Positions 9,593 through 17,831 of a stretch of 64,000 bases of DNA are shown here, one piece after another. Numbering within the stretch: position 1 is the stretch's first letter; each line of letters opens with the position of its first letter. The stretch is from Jatrophihabitans sp964252635 (GTDB lineage Bacteria > Actinomycetota > Actinomycetes > Mycobacteriales > Jatrophihabitantaceae): positions 25,520 to 89,519 of the forward strand of contig NZ_CAXUNP010000016.1 in the NCBI RefSeq assembly GCF_964252635.1. Direction: 5' to 3'. The notes below the pieces were generated by a model. That model saw nothing but the letters and a program-made list of their open reading frames with translations, was not told the DNA's origin and searched no databases. The position numbers and the translations under genes are program-made.

Positions 9593-11041
9593 TCAGTCCG
9601 CCGCGACGGGTTCGAGCCCCGGGTCGACGAGCTCGGCCGTGCGGCCGGCGCTGGCGTTCGCGCGGCGTCCGGTCGTCGCTGCACCCAGGACTAGCACGGC
9701 GAGTCCCATCGCCGCGATCAACCACCACGCGGGACGGGCGGCGGCCACGAAGCCGGTCGACAGCGACCCGCTCAGTCCGGCCGCGAGCACGGACCCGATG
9801 ATCGCGACACCGAGTGCGGACCCGACCTGTCGACTCGTGGACGCCACCGCGGCGGCGGTGCCGGCCTGCTCACGCGGCATCCCCGAGACCGCCGTGTTGG
9901 TGATGGGCGCGTTCACCAGGCCGAAGCCGGCCGAGAACACGACGTAGCTGGCGATCAGCCGCAGGTAGGACTCGTCGGCGGACAGCGGCACCAGGGTCAG
10001 GGCACCCGCGCACAGCAGCACGCCGGCGAGCAGCAGCGGGACCCGCGGGCCCCGGGACCCGACGATGCGTCCGGACACCGGAGCCAGGACGAGCGTCATG
10101 ACCGCGATCGGCAGCGTGCACAGCCCGGCGACGAGGGGCCGCAGGCCGCGCACCTCCTGCAGGTAGAGGGTGTTGAGGAACAGGAAGCCCGCGTACGCGC
10201 CGAACGAGCACACCGCGATCACCGTGGCGCCGCTGAACGGCACGCTGCGGAAGAAGCGCAGGTCCAGCAACGGGTCGGTGCGGCGCGGCTCGTACCGCAG
10301 CAGGGCGACCAGCGCCGCTGCCGCGACGACGGCGGCGGTCAGGGTCTCCGGCGAGGTCCATCCCGTCCGGGGCGATTCGATGATCGCGAACGTGAGCCCG
10401 GCCAGGACGGCGATGACCAGCAGTTGGCCGACGGGGTCGGGCCGACGGGCCCGCGGCGCCCGGGACTCGGGAACGAACAGGGCGGTCAGCACGAGGGCGG
10501 CGAGCCCGATGGGGATGTTGATCCAGAAGATGGCGCGCCAGTCGACGGCGTCGATGAGCGCACCGCCCACGACCGGCCCGACGCCGATGGACAGCCCGAC
10601 CACCCCACCCCACACACCGATGGCCTGCGCGCGTTCCTTCGGGTCGGTGAAGACGTTCGTGATGATCGACATCGCGACCGGGTTGAGCATCGCGCCGCCC
10701 ACGGCCTGCACGGCGCGGAACGCGATCAGCCAGCCGAGCGTCGGCGCCAGGCTGCACAGCAGCGACCCGAGGACGAAGACGGCGAGACCGATCTGGAACA
10801 CGCGCCGCCGGCCGAGGCGATCGGCGGTCGACCCGGCCAGCATCAACAGGCTGGCCAGCACGACGGTGTAGGCGTCGATCGTCCACTGCAGGTCGGTCAA
10901 CGACGCGTGCAGATCGGTGTGGATCGAGGACAGCGCGATGTTGACGATCGTGTTGTCCATGCCCACGATCAGCAGGCTCATGCAGCAGATGCCCAGGATG
11001 AGGAAGCGTCGGCGACGGGTCAGTTCGGGCACCGCACCCAC
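9593..11041 (-). CDS. MFS drug exporter, DHA2 (EmrB/QacA) family
   Basis: A 482-residue transporter with about 14 membrane helices, the size of the proton-coupled DHA2 exporters. Motif D1 in the first helix reads MDNTIVNIALSSI, motif A between helices 2 and 3 is GSTADRLGRRRVF, and motif C-like GPVVGGAL lies near residue 158. It should export drugs or metabolites using the proton gradient; the substrate cannot be read. The palindrome TTAGCCTGGCTAA lies six bases before its start. A second MFS gene and a MarR regulator lie upstream on the same strand, so joint control of the efflux genes is possible. Confidence 0.9.
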   Translation of the reverse strand: MGAVPELTRRRRFLILGICCMSLLIVGMDNTIVNIALSSIHTDLHASLTDLQWTIDAYTVVLASLLMLAGSTADRLGRRRVFQIGLAVFVLGSLLCSLAPTLGWLIAFRAVQAVGGAMLNPVAMSIITNVFTDPKERAQAIGVWGGVVGLSIGVGPVVGGALIDAVDWRAIFWINIPIGLAALVLTALFVPESRAPRARRPDPVGQLLVIAVLAGLTFAIIESPRTGWTSPETLTAAVVAAAALVALLRYEPRRTDPLLDLRFFRSVPFSGATVIAVCSFGAYAGFLFLNTLYLQEVRGLRPLVAGLCTLPIAVMTLVLAPVSGRIVGSRGPRVPLLLAGVLLCAGALTLVPLSADESYLRLIASYVVFSAGFGLVNAPITNTAVSGMPREQAGTAAAVASTSRQVGSALGVAIIGSVLAAGLSGSLSTGFVAAARPAWWLIAAMGLAVLVLGAATTGRRANASAGRTAELVDPGLEPVAAD

Positions 11042-11046
11042 GGTAC

Positions 11047-11059
11047 TTAGCCTGGCTAA
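11047..11059. promoter_or_regulatory. Palindrome TTAGCCTGGCTAA, candidate operator
   Basis: A perfect 6+6 inverted repeat (TTAGCC-T-GGCTAA) between the stop of the upstream MFS gene at 11083 and the start of the DHA2 exporter gene at 11041. Its position just upstream of the start codon suits a repressor site. Which regulator binds it is not shown; the nearby MarR-family gene at 12363-12812 is one candidate. Confidence 0.45.
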
Positions 11060-11082
11060 CTACCGCAGGTGTCCTCGCTCAC

Positions 11083-12366
11083 TCAGCTCTCGTTGCCGAT
11101 GCCCGCCGACACCTCGGCCTCGTCCTCGCGCTCGACGCGGTCGAGCTCGTCGAGCTCGGGCTGGACCGACGCGCCGGCGTCGGCCCTGGCCAGCGCGCCG
11201 TGCACGGTCGACAGCAGCAGCCCGGCGGCGAGGACCGTGCCGGCCCCGAGCAGGAAGGGCACGGTGGCGTTGCCGTCGGAGGCCACCAGCTTCGAGGCGA
11301 CGAAGGGCGCGAGCCCACCGCCGATGAAGCGCACGAAGCCGTAGGTCGCGGAGGCCACCGGCCGCTCGACCGGCGCGATGCTCATGACGGCGGTGGTCAC
11401 CAGGGTGTTGTTGACGCCGATGAAGGTTCCCGCCACGATCACGGCCACGATGACGGTGGGCTTGGAGTCCCACCAGATGGCGATGACGGCGAGGTCGGCA
11501 GCCATGAGCACGAAGTTGCCGTACAGCGTCCGGGCCGTGCCGAAGCGGGCCTTGAGCCACGGCGCACCCCAGACCGCGAAGACGGCGACCAGGACACCCC
11601 AGGCGCAGAAGACGAGGCCGAGCTGCTGCGGCGAGATGGGCTGCATGAGGAACGGCGAGTACCCGAGAACGGTGAAGAAGCCCCAGTTGTAGAGCAGGCC
11701 GACGCCGCTGGTGGTGGCCAACGCCCGGTGCCGCAACGCCTTCAGCGGCTCGGTGATCGATTCCCTGCGTTGCGGCTTCGGCGTCTTCGGCAGCAGGAAC
11801 ACCGTGGCGACCAGCGCGATCGCCATCAGCACGGCGACCCCGAAGAACGGCCCGCGCCGGCTGATGGACCCGAGCTCGCCGCCGAGCAGCGGGCCCAGCG
11901 CGATGCCGACCCCCAGCGCGGTCTCGTAGAGGATGATCGCTCCGTTGAACCCACCGGTGGCGGAGCCGACGATGACGGCCAGCGAGGTCGCGATGAACAG
12001 CGCGTTGCCGAGCCCCCACCCGGCGCGGAAGTAGACGATGCCGTCGATCGAGTTGGCCGTTCCGGCGAGCGCTGCGAAGACCACGATGAGCATCAGGCCG
12101 GCGATCAGCGTCTTCTTGGCGCCGATGCGGCTCGACACCCAACCGGTCACGAGCATCATGACCGCGGTGACGACGAGGTAGCTGGTGAACAGCAGCTCGA
12201 CCTGGCTGGGTGACGCGTGCAGCTTGGAGCTGAGCGCAGGCAGGATCGGGTCGACGAGGCCGATGCCCATGAAGGAGATGACGCACGCGAACGCCACCGC
12301 CCACACGGCCTTCGGCTGCTTGAACGGGCTGGAAGCGTGCTCCTCCGCGCCGTGGTGCACGGTCAT
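11083..12366 (-). CDS. MFS transporter (12-helix)
   Basis: A 427-residue major facilitator with about 12 membrane helices. The first helix holds FMGIGLVDPILPAL, motif A is VTGWVSSRIGAKKTL, and GPLLGGELG lies in helix 5. The acidic C-terminal tail (ELDELDRVEREDEAE) is cytoplasmic. ATG 12366 is the start, with AGGAGGGA five bases upstream. Its start overlaps by four bases the stop of the MarR gene (TGA 12363-12365), so regulator and transporter form one translationally coupled unit. It is most likely a drug or metabolite exporter under MarR control; substrate unknown. Confidence 0.9.
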   Translation of the reverse strand: MTVHHGAEEHASSPFKQPKAVWAVAFACVISFMGIGLVDPILPALSSKLHASPSQVELLFTSYLVVTAVMMLVTGWVSSRIGAKKTLIAGLMLIVVFAALAGTANSIDGIVYFRAGWGLGNALFIATSLAVIVGSATGGFNGAIILYETALGVGIALGPLLGGELGSISRRGPFFGVAVLMAIALVATVFLLPKTPKPQRRESITEPLKALRHRALATTSGVGLLYNWGFFTVLGYSPFLMQPISPQQLGLVFCAWGVLVAVFAVWGAPWLKARFGTARTLYGNFVLMAADLAVIAIWWDSKPTVIVAVIVAGTFIGVNNTLVTTAVMSIAPVERPVASATYGFVRFIGGGLAPFVASKLVASDGNATVPFLLGAGTVLAAGLLLSTVHGALARADAGASVQPELDELDRVEREDEAEVSAGIGNES

Positions 12367-12812
12367 GCGGATCCCTCCTGGCGGGGTTGCGGTCGGTGAT
12401 CGATGAGGCGGTCCAGCGCGGGCAGCGCGGCCAGGATGAGCTCCTGGTCCGCGGCGGGCAGCTCGTCCAGCCGGTGGCGCAGCGCGTCGACACGCGCCTG
12501 CCGGCGCTTTGCGATGAGCGCCCGTCCGGCGGGGGTGATGCGCACCAGCGCGGCGCGGCCGTCGGTCGGGTCGGGCGTCCGCTCGGCGAGACCGGAGCCG
12601 GCCAGGCGGTTGACGAGCACGGTCACGCCGGGCTGCGTCATCCGCTCGAGCCGGGCCAGGTCGGACACTCGGATCGGGCCGTCGCGATCCAGCCGTCCGA
12701 GCGTGGCGACGGTCGAGCTGGACAGCTCGCCGGGCAACGCCTCGCGCAGCCAGCGCACCAACCCCTCCACCGTGAGCGCGAAGGCGCCGACGTCGAGCTG
12801 CCGCGTTCTCAT
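12363..12812 (-). CDS. MarR-family transcriptional regulator
   Basis: A winged-helix regulator of about 149 residues. The recognition segment MTQPGVTVLVNRLAGSGLAERTPDPTDGRAALVRIT near the middle is the typical MarR helix-turn-helix and wing. The start is ATG 12812: TATACT at 12819-12824 lies exactly six bases upstream with no ribosome binding site, so the mRNA is probably leaderless. The TTG at 12818 would fall between the -10 box and the transcription start. It heads the unit with the MFS gene and probably represses it in the absence of a small-molecule ligand. Confidence 0.9.
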   Translation of the reverse strand: MRTRQLDVGAFALTVEGLVRWLREALPGELSSSTVATLGRLDRDGPIRVSDLARLERMTQPGVTVLVNRLAGSGLAERTPDPTDGRAALVRITPAGRALIAKRRQARVDALRHRLDELPAADQELILAALPALDRLIDHRPQPRQEGSA

Positions 12813-12847
12813 AAACAAAGTATATAACTGCCGTATCTATTTGGCCA
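12813..12847 (-). promoter_or_regulatory. Leaderless promoter of the marR-MFS unit
   Basis: Minus-strand -10 box TATACT (12819-12824) with a -35-like TGGCCA (12842-12847) 17 bases away. Six bases separate the -10 from the ATG at 12812, placing the transcription start at the start codon. The AT-rich block GTTATATAC around the -10 could also hold the MarR operator. Confidence 0.6.
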
Positions 12848-12918
12848 GACGCGTTCCGGACGGGGAGCGCCCCGGGCGGAGCACCGGCCCGCTCGGGCGG
12901 TACGGCAGGATCGCAGGC

Positions 12919-15093
12919 GTGTCCCCGGCTCCGGATTCCCCGCACGACGTCCTCGACCACGACACCCGCGAACAGCTCGCGGCCCTCGAGCCCGCGGGGC
13001 CGGAACCCGTCGACCCGGGCCTGCTCGACCTGTTCGACGCCATGGCCGCCAGCCGGCTGCTCGACATCCACGCCCGACGCATGCGCGCCACCGGCCGCGG
13101 CTACTACACGATCGGGTCGGCCGGCCACGAGTCCAACGCCTACGTCGCCGCCGCGCTGCGGCCGACCGATCCGGCCCTGCTGCATTACCGCTCGGGCGGG
13201 TTCTTCCTGGCCCGGTCCTTGCAGGCCGGCCGGTCGCTCGACGACGCGCTGCGGGCCGTGCTGCTGAGCATGCTGGCCAGCACGGACGATGCCGCGTCCG
13301 GCGGCCGGCACAAGGTGTGGGGCGACGCGTCGTTGGCCGTCATCCCGCAGACCTCGACCATCGCCTCGCACCTGCCCCGCGCCCTCGGCGTCGCCATGTC
13401 CGTGAGCCGCGCCAAGCGCCTCGGCGTCCCGGGCCGCTGGCCCACCGACGCCGTCACCGTCTGCTCCTTCGGCGACGCCAGCCTGAACCACTCCACGGCG
13501 GCCGGGGCCCTGAACGCCGCCGGCTACACCGCCGAGCAGGGGTTGCCGCTGCCGCTGCTGTTCGTCTGCGAGGACAACGGGATCGGCATCTCGGTGCCCA
13601 CCCCCGCGGGGTGGGTCGCGCAGGCCGCACGGCGGCCGGGGATCACCTACCTCGCCGCCGAGGGCGACGACCCGGACGCGGCACGAGCCACTGCCCAGGA
13701 GGCCGCCGACCTCGCCCGTCGGCGGCGTCGCCCCGTCCTGCTGCACCTGCGCACCGTGCGCTACCTCAGCCACGCCGGCAGTGACGTCGAGACCGCGTAC
13801 CGCGCGGCCGGCGAGCTGACGGCCGACCGGGCCCGTGACCCGCTGCTCGCGCTCGCCCGGCGCATCGGGGGGGCCGCCCCCGCCGAGCGCTACGCCCACA
13901 TCGCCGGGCGCACGGCAGCCATCGCCGACCAGCTCGCCGACACCCCGACGCTGGCCGACGCCGCCTCGGTGATCGCGCCGCTCGCCCCGCGCCACCGGCG
14001 TGACATCGCCCGGGCCGCGACCACCCCCGCCGCGCCCGAGCGACGGGTCGAGGTCTTCGCCCACCGCCTCCCGGAGCAGGCCGGCCCGATGACGCTGGCG
14101 CAGAGCATCAACGCCGCACTCACCGACGCGCTCGCCGCCCGTCCGGAGACCCTGGTCTTCGGGGAGGACGTCGGCCGCAAGGGCGGCGTGTACGGGCTGA
14201 CGCGCGGGCTCGCGGCGCGCTTCGGTGCCGCGCGCGTGTTCGACACCCTGCTCGACGAGCAGTCGATCCTGGGCTACGGCCTCGGGCTGGGCGTCAGCGG
14301 CATGCTGCCCATCCCCGAGATCCAGTACCTCGCCTACCTGCACAACGCCGAGGACCAGCTGCGGGGCGAGGCGGCGAGCCTGCGCTTCTTCTCCGACGGC
14401 GCGTTCCGCAACCCGATGGTCGTGCGGATCGCCGGGCTGGCCTATCAGAAGGGCTTCGGCGGGCACTTCCACAACGACAACGCCGTCGGCGTGCTCCGCG
14501 ACATCCCCGGCCTGGTCGTCGCCGTGCCGTCACGACCCGAGGACGCCGCGCCCCTGCTGCGCACCTGCCTCGCGGCGGCGGCGGTGGACGGGCAGGTCAG
14601 CGTCTTCCTCGAACCCATCGCGCTGTACCACGAACGCGACCTGCACGAGCCGGGTGACCGCGGATGGCTGGGCGACTACTCGACCGACGAGCACGCGGGC
14701 ATCGGTGAGGCGCGGGTGCACGGTGACGGGCGTGATCTCACCATCGTCACCTTCGGCAACGGCGTGCGGATGAGCCTGCGCGTCGCCCGCCGGCTCGAGG
14801 CCGACGGCATCGGCGTCCGCGTGCTCGACCTGCGCTGGATCTCGCCCCTGCCCGTCGACGACATCCTGCTCAACGCGGCCGCGACGCGGCGTGTGCTGGT
14901 CGTCGACGAGACGCGGCACGCCGGCGGGGTCGGCGAAGGCGTGCTGACGGCGCTCGTCGAGAAGCGGTTCCCCGGCCGGATGGCCCGGGTGGCCAGCCGC
15001 GACAGCTACGTGCCGTTGGGTGACGCCGCCGACCTGGTGCTGCTGGGCGAGGACGAGGTCGAGGCCGCCGCGCGCGAGCTCGTGACCCGCTGA
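12919..15093 (+). CDS. Single-chain 2-oxoacid dehydrogenase E1 (alpha+beta fusion)
   Basis: A thiamine diphosphate enzyme of 724 residues that joins the E1 alpha and beta subunits in one chain. The alpha part (about 1-370) has the TPP motif FGDAS...CEDNGIGIS; the beta part starts near residue 390 (MTLAQSINAALTD) with FGEDVGRKGG and the transketolase-type C-terminal domain VLVVDE. The closest described relatives are the branched-chain 2-oxoacid (2-oxoisovalerate) dehydrogenase E1 subunits. It would decarboxylate a 2-oxoacid and pass the acyl group to an E2 lipoyl protein, but no E2 or E3 gene is in this window. GTG 12919 with a purine-rich GCAGG just upstream is the chosen start. It converges on lat. 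Confidence 0.85.
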   Translation: MSPAPDSPHDVLDHDTREQLAALEPAGPEPVDPGLLDLFDAMAASRLLDIHARRMRATGRGYYTIGSAGHESNAYVAAALRPTDPALLHYRSGGFFLARSLQAGRSLDDALRAVLLSMLASTDDAASGGRHKVWGDASLAVIPQTSTIASHLPRALGVAMSVSRAKRLGVPGRWPTDAVTVCSFGDASLNHSTAAGALNAAGYTAEQGLPLPLLFVCEDNGIGISVPTPAGWVAQAARRPGITYLAAEGDDPDAARATAQEAADLARRRRRPVLLHLRTVRYLSHAGSDVETAYRAAGELTADRARDPLLALARRIGGAAPAERYAHIAGRTAAIADQLADTPTLADAASVIAPLAPRHRRDIARAATTPAAPERRVEVFAHRLPEQAGPMTLAQSINAALTDALAARPETLVFGEDVGRKGGVYGLTRGLAARFGAARVFDTLLDEQSILGYGLGLGVSGMLPIPEIQYLAYLHNAEDQLRGEAASLRFFSDGAFRNPMVVRIAGLAYQKGFGGHFHNDNAVGVLRDIPGLVVAVPSRPEDAAPLLRTCLAAAAVDGQVSVFLEPIALYHERDLHEPGDRGWLGDYSTDEHAGIGEARVHGDGRDLTIVTFGNGVRMSLRVARRLEADGIGVRVLDLRWISPLPVDDILLNAAATRRVLVVDETRHAGGVGEGVLTALVEKRFPGRMARVASRDSYVPLGDAADLVLLGEDEVEAAARELVTR

Positions 15094-15112
15094 CGGGCCG
15101 AACCCGTTGCGC

Positions 15113-15146
15113 GGCGTGCGGAACGGCTCACACCGTCCCGCACGCC
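15113..15146. terminator. Bidirectional terminator hairpin
   Basis: GGCGTGCGGAACGG (15113-15126) pairs with CCGTCCCGCACGCC (15133-15146) over 14 positions with one mismatch and a six-base loop. It lies between the convergent E1 and lat genes. There is no U tract, as is usual for high-GC actinobacteria. Confidence 0.65.
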
Positions 15147-15156
15147 ACTCCCCCGG

Positions 15157-16485
15157 TCAGTGACCCAGGCCGGACAGGACCCGTCCCAGGGCCGCCATGC
15201 CCGCGTCGACCTCGTCGATCGAGACCGTGAGGGCCGGGCGGACCCGGAGGCTGGTGGTGCCGCAGCCCAGCGCGAGCACGTGCTCGTCCTCGCGCAGGTG
15301 GGCGACGACCTGGTCGCGCAGCTCGGCGGTCGGCAGCGTGAACGCGCAGAGCAGGCCGCGGCCGCGGACATCGGTCATCACCGGGTGCGCCTCGGCGAGG
15401 GCGTCGAGCTCGTGCAGCAGGTGCGCGCCGAGGAAGGCCGCCCGGTCGATGAGCTTGTCGGCCTCGATGACCTCGAGGATGCGCCGGGCACGCACCATGT
15501 CGGTGAGGTTGCCGCCCCAGGTCGAGTTGATGCGCGAGGACACCGCGAACACGTTGTCCGGCACCTCGTCGACCCGGCCGCCGGCCATGACGCCGCAGAC
15601 CTGGGCCTTCTTGCCGAACGCGACGACGTCAGGCTCGACGCCCATCTGCTGGAACGCCCACGCCGTGCCGGTCATGCCGACGCCGGTCTGCACCTCGTCG
15701 ACGACGAACAGCGCGTCGAACTCGCGGCACAGGTCCTGCATGCGACGCAGGAACTGGGGCCGGAAGTGGTTGTCGCCGCCCTCGCCCTGGATGGGCTCGA
15801 CGATGAAGCACGCGATGTCGTGCGGGTCGGCCTCAAACGCAGCACGCGCGGCGTCGACAGCTGCGTCCTCGGCGGCGGCCACGTCGTCGGTGCCGTTGAT
15901 CGACGGCGACGGGATGCGCGGCCAGTCGAACTTCGGGAAGCGCGCGACCTTGTTGGGGTCGGTGTTGGTGAGGCTCATCGTGTAGCCGCTGCGGCCGTGG
16001 AACGCCTTCTCCAGGTGCAGGACCTTCGTGCCGAGCGCGGGGTCGATGCCGTGGGCCTCGTTCCAGCGCGACTTCCAGTCGAAGGCCACCTTCAAGGCGT
16101 TCTCGACGGCGAGCGCCCCGCCGTCGACGAAGAACAGGTGCGGCAGGCCGGGGTCGCCGAGCACCCGCGCGAACGCGTCGACGAAGCGCGCCATCGGCAC
16201 GCTGTAGACGTCGGAGTTGCTGGGCTTGTTCATCGCGACGCGGGCCAGCTCGTCGCGGAACGCGTCGTCCTCGACGAGGGCCGGGTGGTTCATGCCCAGG
16301 GCCGAGGACGCGAAGAAGGTGAACAGGTCGAGGTAGCGCGTGCCGTCACGGGCGTCGACGAGGGTCGAGCCCGCAGAGGCGTCGAGGTCCAGGACGAGGT
16401 CGAAGCCGTCGGCGAGCATGTGCCGGGCGATGGTCTCGTGGACCTGCGCCGGCGAGACGGTCGCGGCGGTGTTCAGCGTGGTCAT
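15157..16485 (-). CDS. lat: L-lysine 6-transaminase
   Basis: A PLP-dependent class III aminotransferase of 442 residues that moves the epsilon-amino group of L-lysine to 2-oxoglutarate, giving allysine (cyclising to piperideine-6-carboxylate). The family features are HLEKAFHGRSGYTMS, FIVEPIQGEGGDNHF, the FVVDEVQTGVG aspartate that contacts the pyridine ring, and the Schiff-base lysine in FGKKAQVCG near residue 291. The C-terminal RVRPALTVS is typical. Length matches M. tuberculosis Lat (Rv3290c), which also sits next to an Lrp gene. ATG 16485 has no ribosome binding site, but TAAGCT lies six bases upstream, so the transcript is probably leaderless. The Lrp gene upstream is the likely regulator. 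Confidence 0.94.
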   Translation of the reverse strand: MTTLNTAATVSPAQVHETIARHMLADGFDLVLDLDASAGSTLVDARDGTRYLDLFTFFASSALGMNHPALVEDDAFRDELARVAMNKPSNSDVYSVPMARFVDAFARVLGDPGLPHLFFVDGGALAVENALKVAFDWKSRWNEAHGIDPALGTKVLHLEKAFHGRSGYTMSLTNTDPNKVARFPKFDWPRIPSPSINGTDDVAAAEDAAVDAARAAFEADPHDIACFIVEPIQGEGGDNHFRPQFLRRMQDLCREFDALFVVDEVQTGVGMTGTAWAFQQMGVEPDVVAFGKKAQVCGVMAGGRVDEVPDNVFAVSSRINSTWGGNLTDMVRARRILEVIEADKLIDRAAFLGAHLLHELDALAEAHPVMTDVRGRGLLCAFTLPTAELRDQVVAHLREDEHVLALGCGTTSLRVRPALTVSIDEVDAGMAALGRVLSGLGH

Positions 16486-16497
16486 GGCGCGAGCTTA
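16486..16497 (-). promoter_or_regulatory. -10 box of lat (leaderless)
   Basis: TAAGCT on the minus strand (16492-16497) is separated by six bases from the lat ATG at 16485, and no Shine-Dalgarno sequence is present. No convincing -35 is seen. Confidence 0.55.
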
Positions 16498-16543
16498 GCG
16501 AACTATTTCCGGCCACTTGCCACAACGGCGGGTGAATTTCCTG

Positions 16544-17050
16544 TCACGTCTCGGGAGGGACGGACCGATGCTCGAAAAAGGTCTGCAACACCACGGTGGT
16601 GCGGGTGGAGACGTTCGCCCGCTTGCGGATCTCTCGGATCAGCTGCTCGAGGGCGGTCGGGGTGGCGACCCGGACGAACAGCACGTACGCGTCGTCGCCA
16701 GCCACCGAGTGGCAGGCCTCGATCTCGGACAGCCCGGCCAGGGCTTCCGGCGCGTCGTCGGGCTGCGCCGGGTCCAGCGGCGTGATGGCGATCAGCGCCG
16801 CCAGCGGCAGCCCCAGCGCCTCGGGGTCGAGCAGCGCCGTGTAACCCCGGATGGCCCCGTCGGACTCCAGGCGACGTACCCGCGCCTGCACCGCGGACAC
16901 GGACAGCCCGGTGAGCTCGGCGAGCGAGCGCAGGGTGCTGCGCCCGTCGTTGGACAGGGCGCGGGCCAGCCGGCGGTCGATCGAATCGGTGAGCACCCGC
17001 CGGACGGGAGGCGTGGGCGACACGTCGACCGGTCCGGGCGACTCCGGCAC
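16544..17050 (-). CDS. Lrp/AsnC-family transcriptional regulator
   Basis: A 168-residue Lrp/AsnC protein. The N-terminal helix-turn-helix covers LTDSIDRRLARAL...LTGLSVSAVQARVRRLESDG; the C-terminal RAM (effector-binding) domain has ACHSVAGDDAYVLFVRV. These proteins form octamers and sense amino acids. The start GTG 17050 was chosen because AGGAGG (17057-17062) lies six bases upstream; longer upstream extensions do not look like protein. It lies next to lat, as LrpA lies next to Lat in M. tuberculosis, where the regulator responds to starvation and lysine-type ligands. It probably controls lat here. Confidence 0.92.
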   Translation of the reverse strand: MPESPGPVDVSPTPPVRRVLTDSIDRRLARALSNDGRSTLRSLAELTGLSVSAVQARVRRLESDGAIRGYTALLDPEALGLPLAALIAITPLDPAQPDDAPEALAGLSEIEACHSVAGDDAYVLFVRVATPTALEQLIREIRKRANVSTRTTVVLQTFFEHRSVPPET

Positions 17051-17078
17051 GGTGGTCCTCCTGATGGTCGGGCCGGTT

Positions 17079-17831
17079 TCAGGCCGCTCGGGCTGCGGAC
17101 ACCACGACATCACCGACGACGTCGGCGAGTGCGGCGTACCCCCGCTCGTTGGGATGGAAGTGGTCGGCGGCCAGCTTGCCACGCCAGGACGAGGTCCGCG
17201 GGTCACGCAGCTCCGCGACGACGAGCCCGCGTCCGGGCGCGATGCCCAGCAGCACCTCGTTGGCCCGGCGGGCCGCCGCGGACGGATTGGGCATCGTCGT
17301 CACGATCGCCCCTCGCGGCAGCGCCTCGAGCACCTCGCCCAGGCGCGCCGGCAACAGCCTCCGGTTGGCCGGGCGCAGCAGGTCGTTCGAGCCGATCATG
17401 AGGGTGACCAGCGCGATCGGCGGGTGCACGGGCCGCGCCGACACGCTGGCCAGGGCCGGGAGCTGCCGGTCCAGCACGTCGCGTGTCGTGGCCCCGCTGA
17501 CGCCCAGGTTGAGAACCGCGTAGTCGAAGCCCTGCGCCGCCAGCCGGTCGCGGACCTGACCCACCCAGCCACGGTCATGGCTCGGCGCGCCGATGCCCTG
17601 CGTCAGCGAGTCGCCGAGAGCCACCCAGAGGGGCCGGTCGCCGGCCAGCGCGGCCAGGTTGTCGCGTCGCCACGCCTCGGCGAACGGTGCGACGTCCTGG
17701 TGCACGCGCGTGATGCCGGGCAGCACCCGCCCGGCGAGCGTCAGGAACGCCCCGCGCGAGCGCCCGCTCAGGTTGGAGTACTCGAAATCGGCGTCGCTCA
17801 TTCCGCCGTTCGCTCCGCCAGCGTCGCTCAT
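17079..17831 (-). CDS. SGNH/GDSL-family hydrolase
   Basis: A 250-residue SGNH hydrolase. Block I is ALGDSLTQG with the catalytic Ser near residue 72, block III is MIGSNDLL with the oxyanion Asn, and block V is DHFHPNERGY with the catalytic Asp and His. It should hydrolyse esters, with unknown substrate, and shows no signal peptide. Its ATG 17831 overlaps the FHA gene stop by four bases (ATGA), so it belongs to the PP2C-FHA operon. The second ATG at 17801 is also possible, because the first ten codons are a near duplication of the next block (GCGTCGCTCATTCCG at 17791 and 17821 on the + strand). Confidence 0.88.
   Translation of the reverse strand: MSDAGGANGGMSDADFEYSNLSGRSRGAFLTLAGRVLPGITRVHQDVAPFAEAWRRDNLAALAGDRPLWVALGDSLTQGIGAPSHDRGWVGQVRDRLAAQGFDYAVLNLGVSGATTRDVLDRQLPALASVSARPVHPPIALVTLMIGSNDLLRPANRRLLPARLGEVLEALPRGAIVTTMPNPSAAARRANEVLLGIAPGRGLVVAELRDPRTSSWRGKLAADHFHPNERGYAALADVVGDVVVSAARAA

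Noticed and set aside
11047..11059. DtxR/IdeR iron box
   Set aside because: The 13-base palindrome lacks the 19-base TTAGGTTAGCCTAACCTAA pattern and the neighbour genes show no iron function.
12367..14472. Minus-strand open frame extending the MFS protein upstream by about 700 codons
   Set aside because: The added part is antisense to the E1 gene and to MarR and has no protein-like pattern; AGGAGGGA before ATG 12366 marks the true start.
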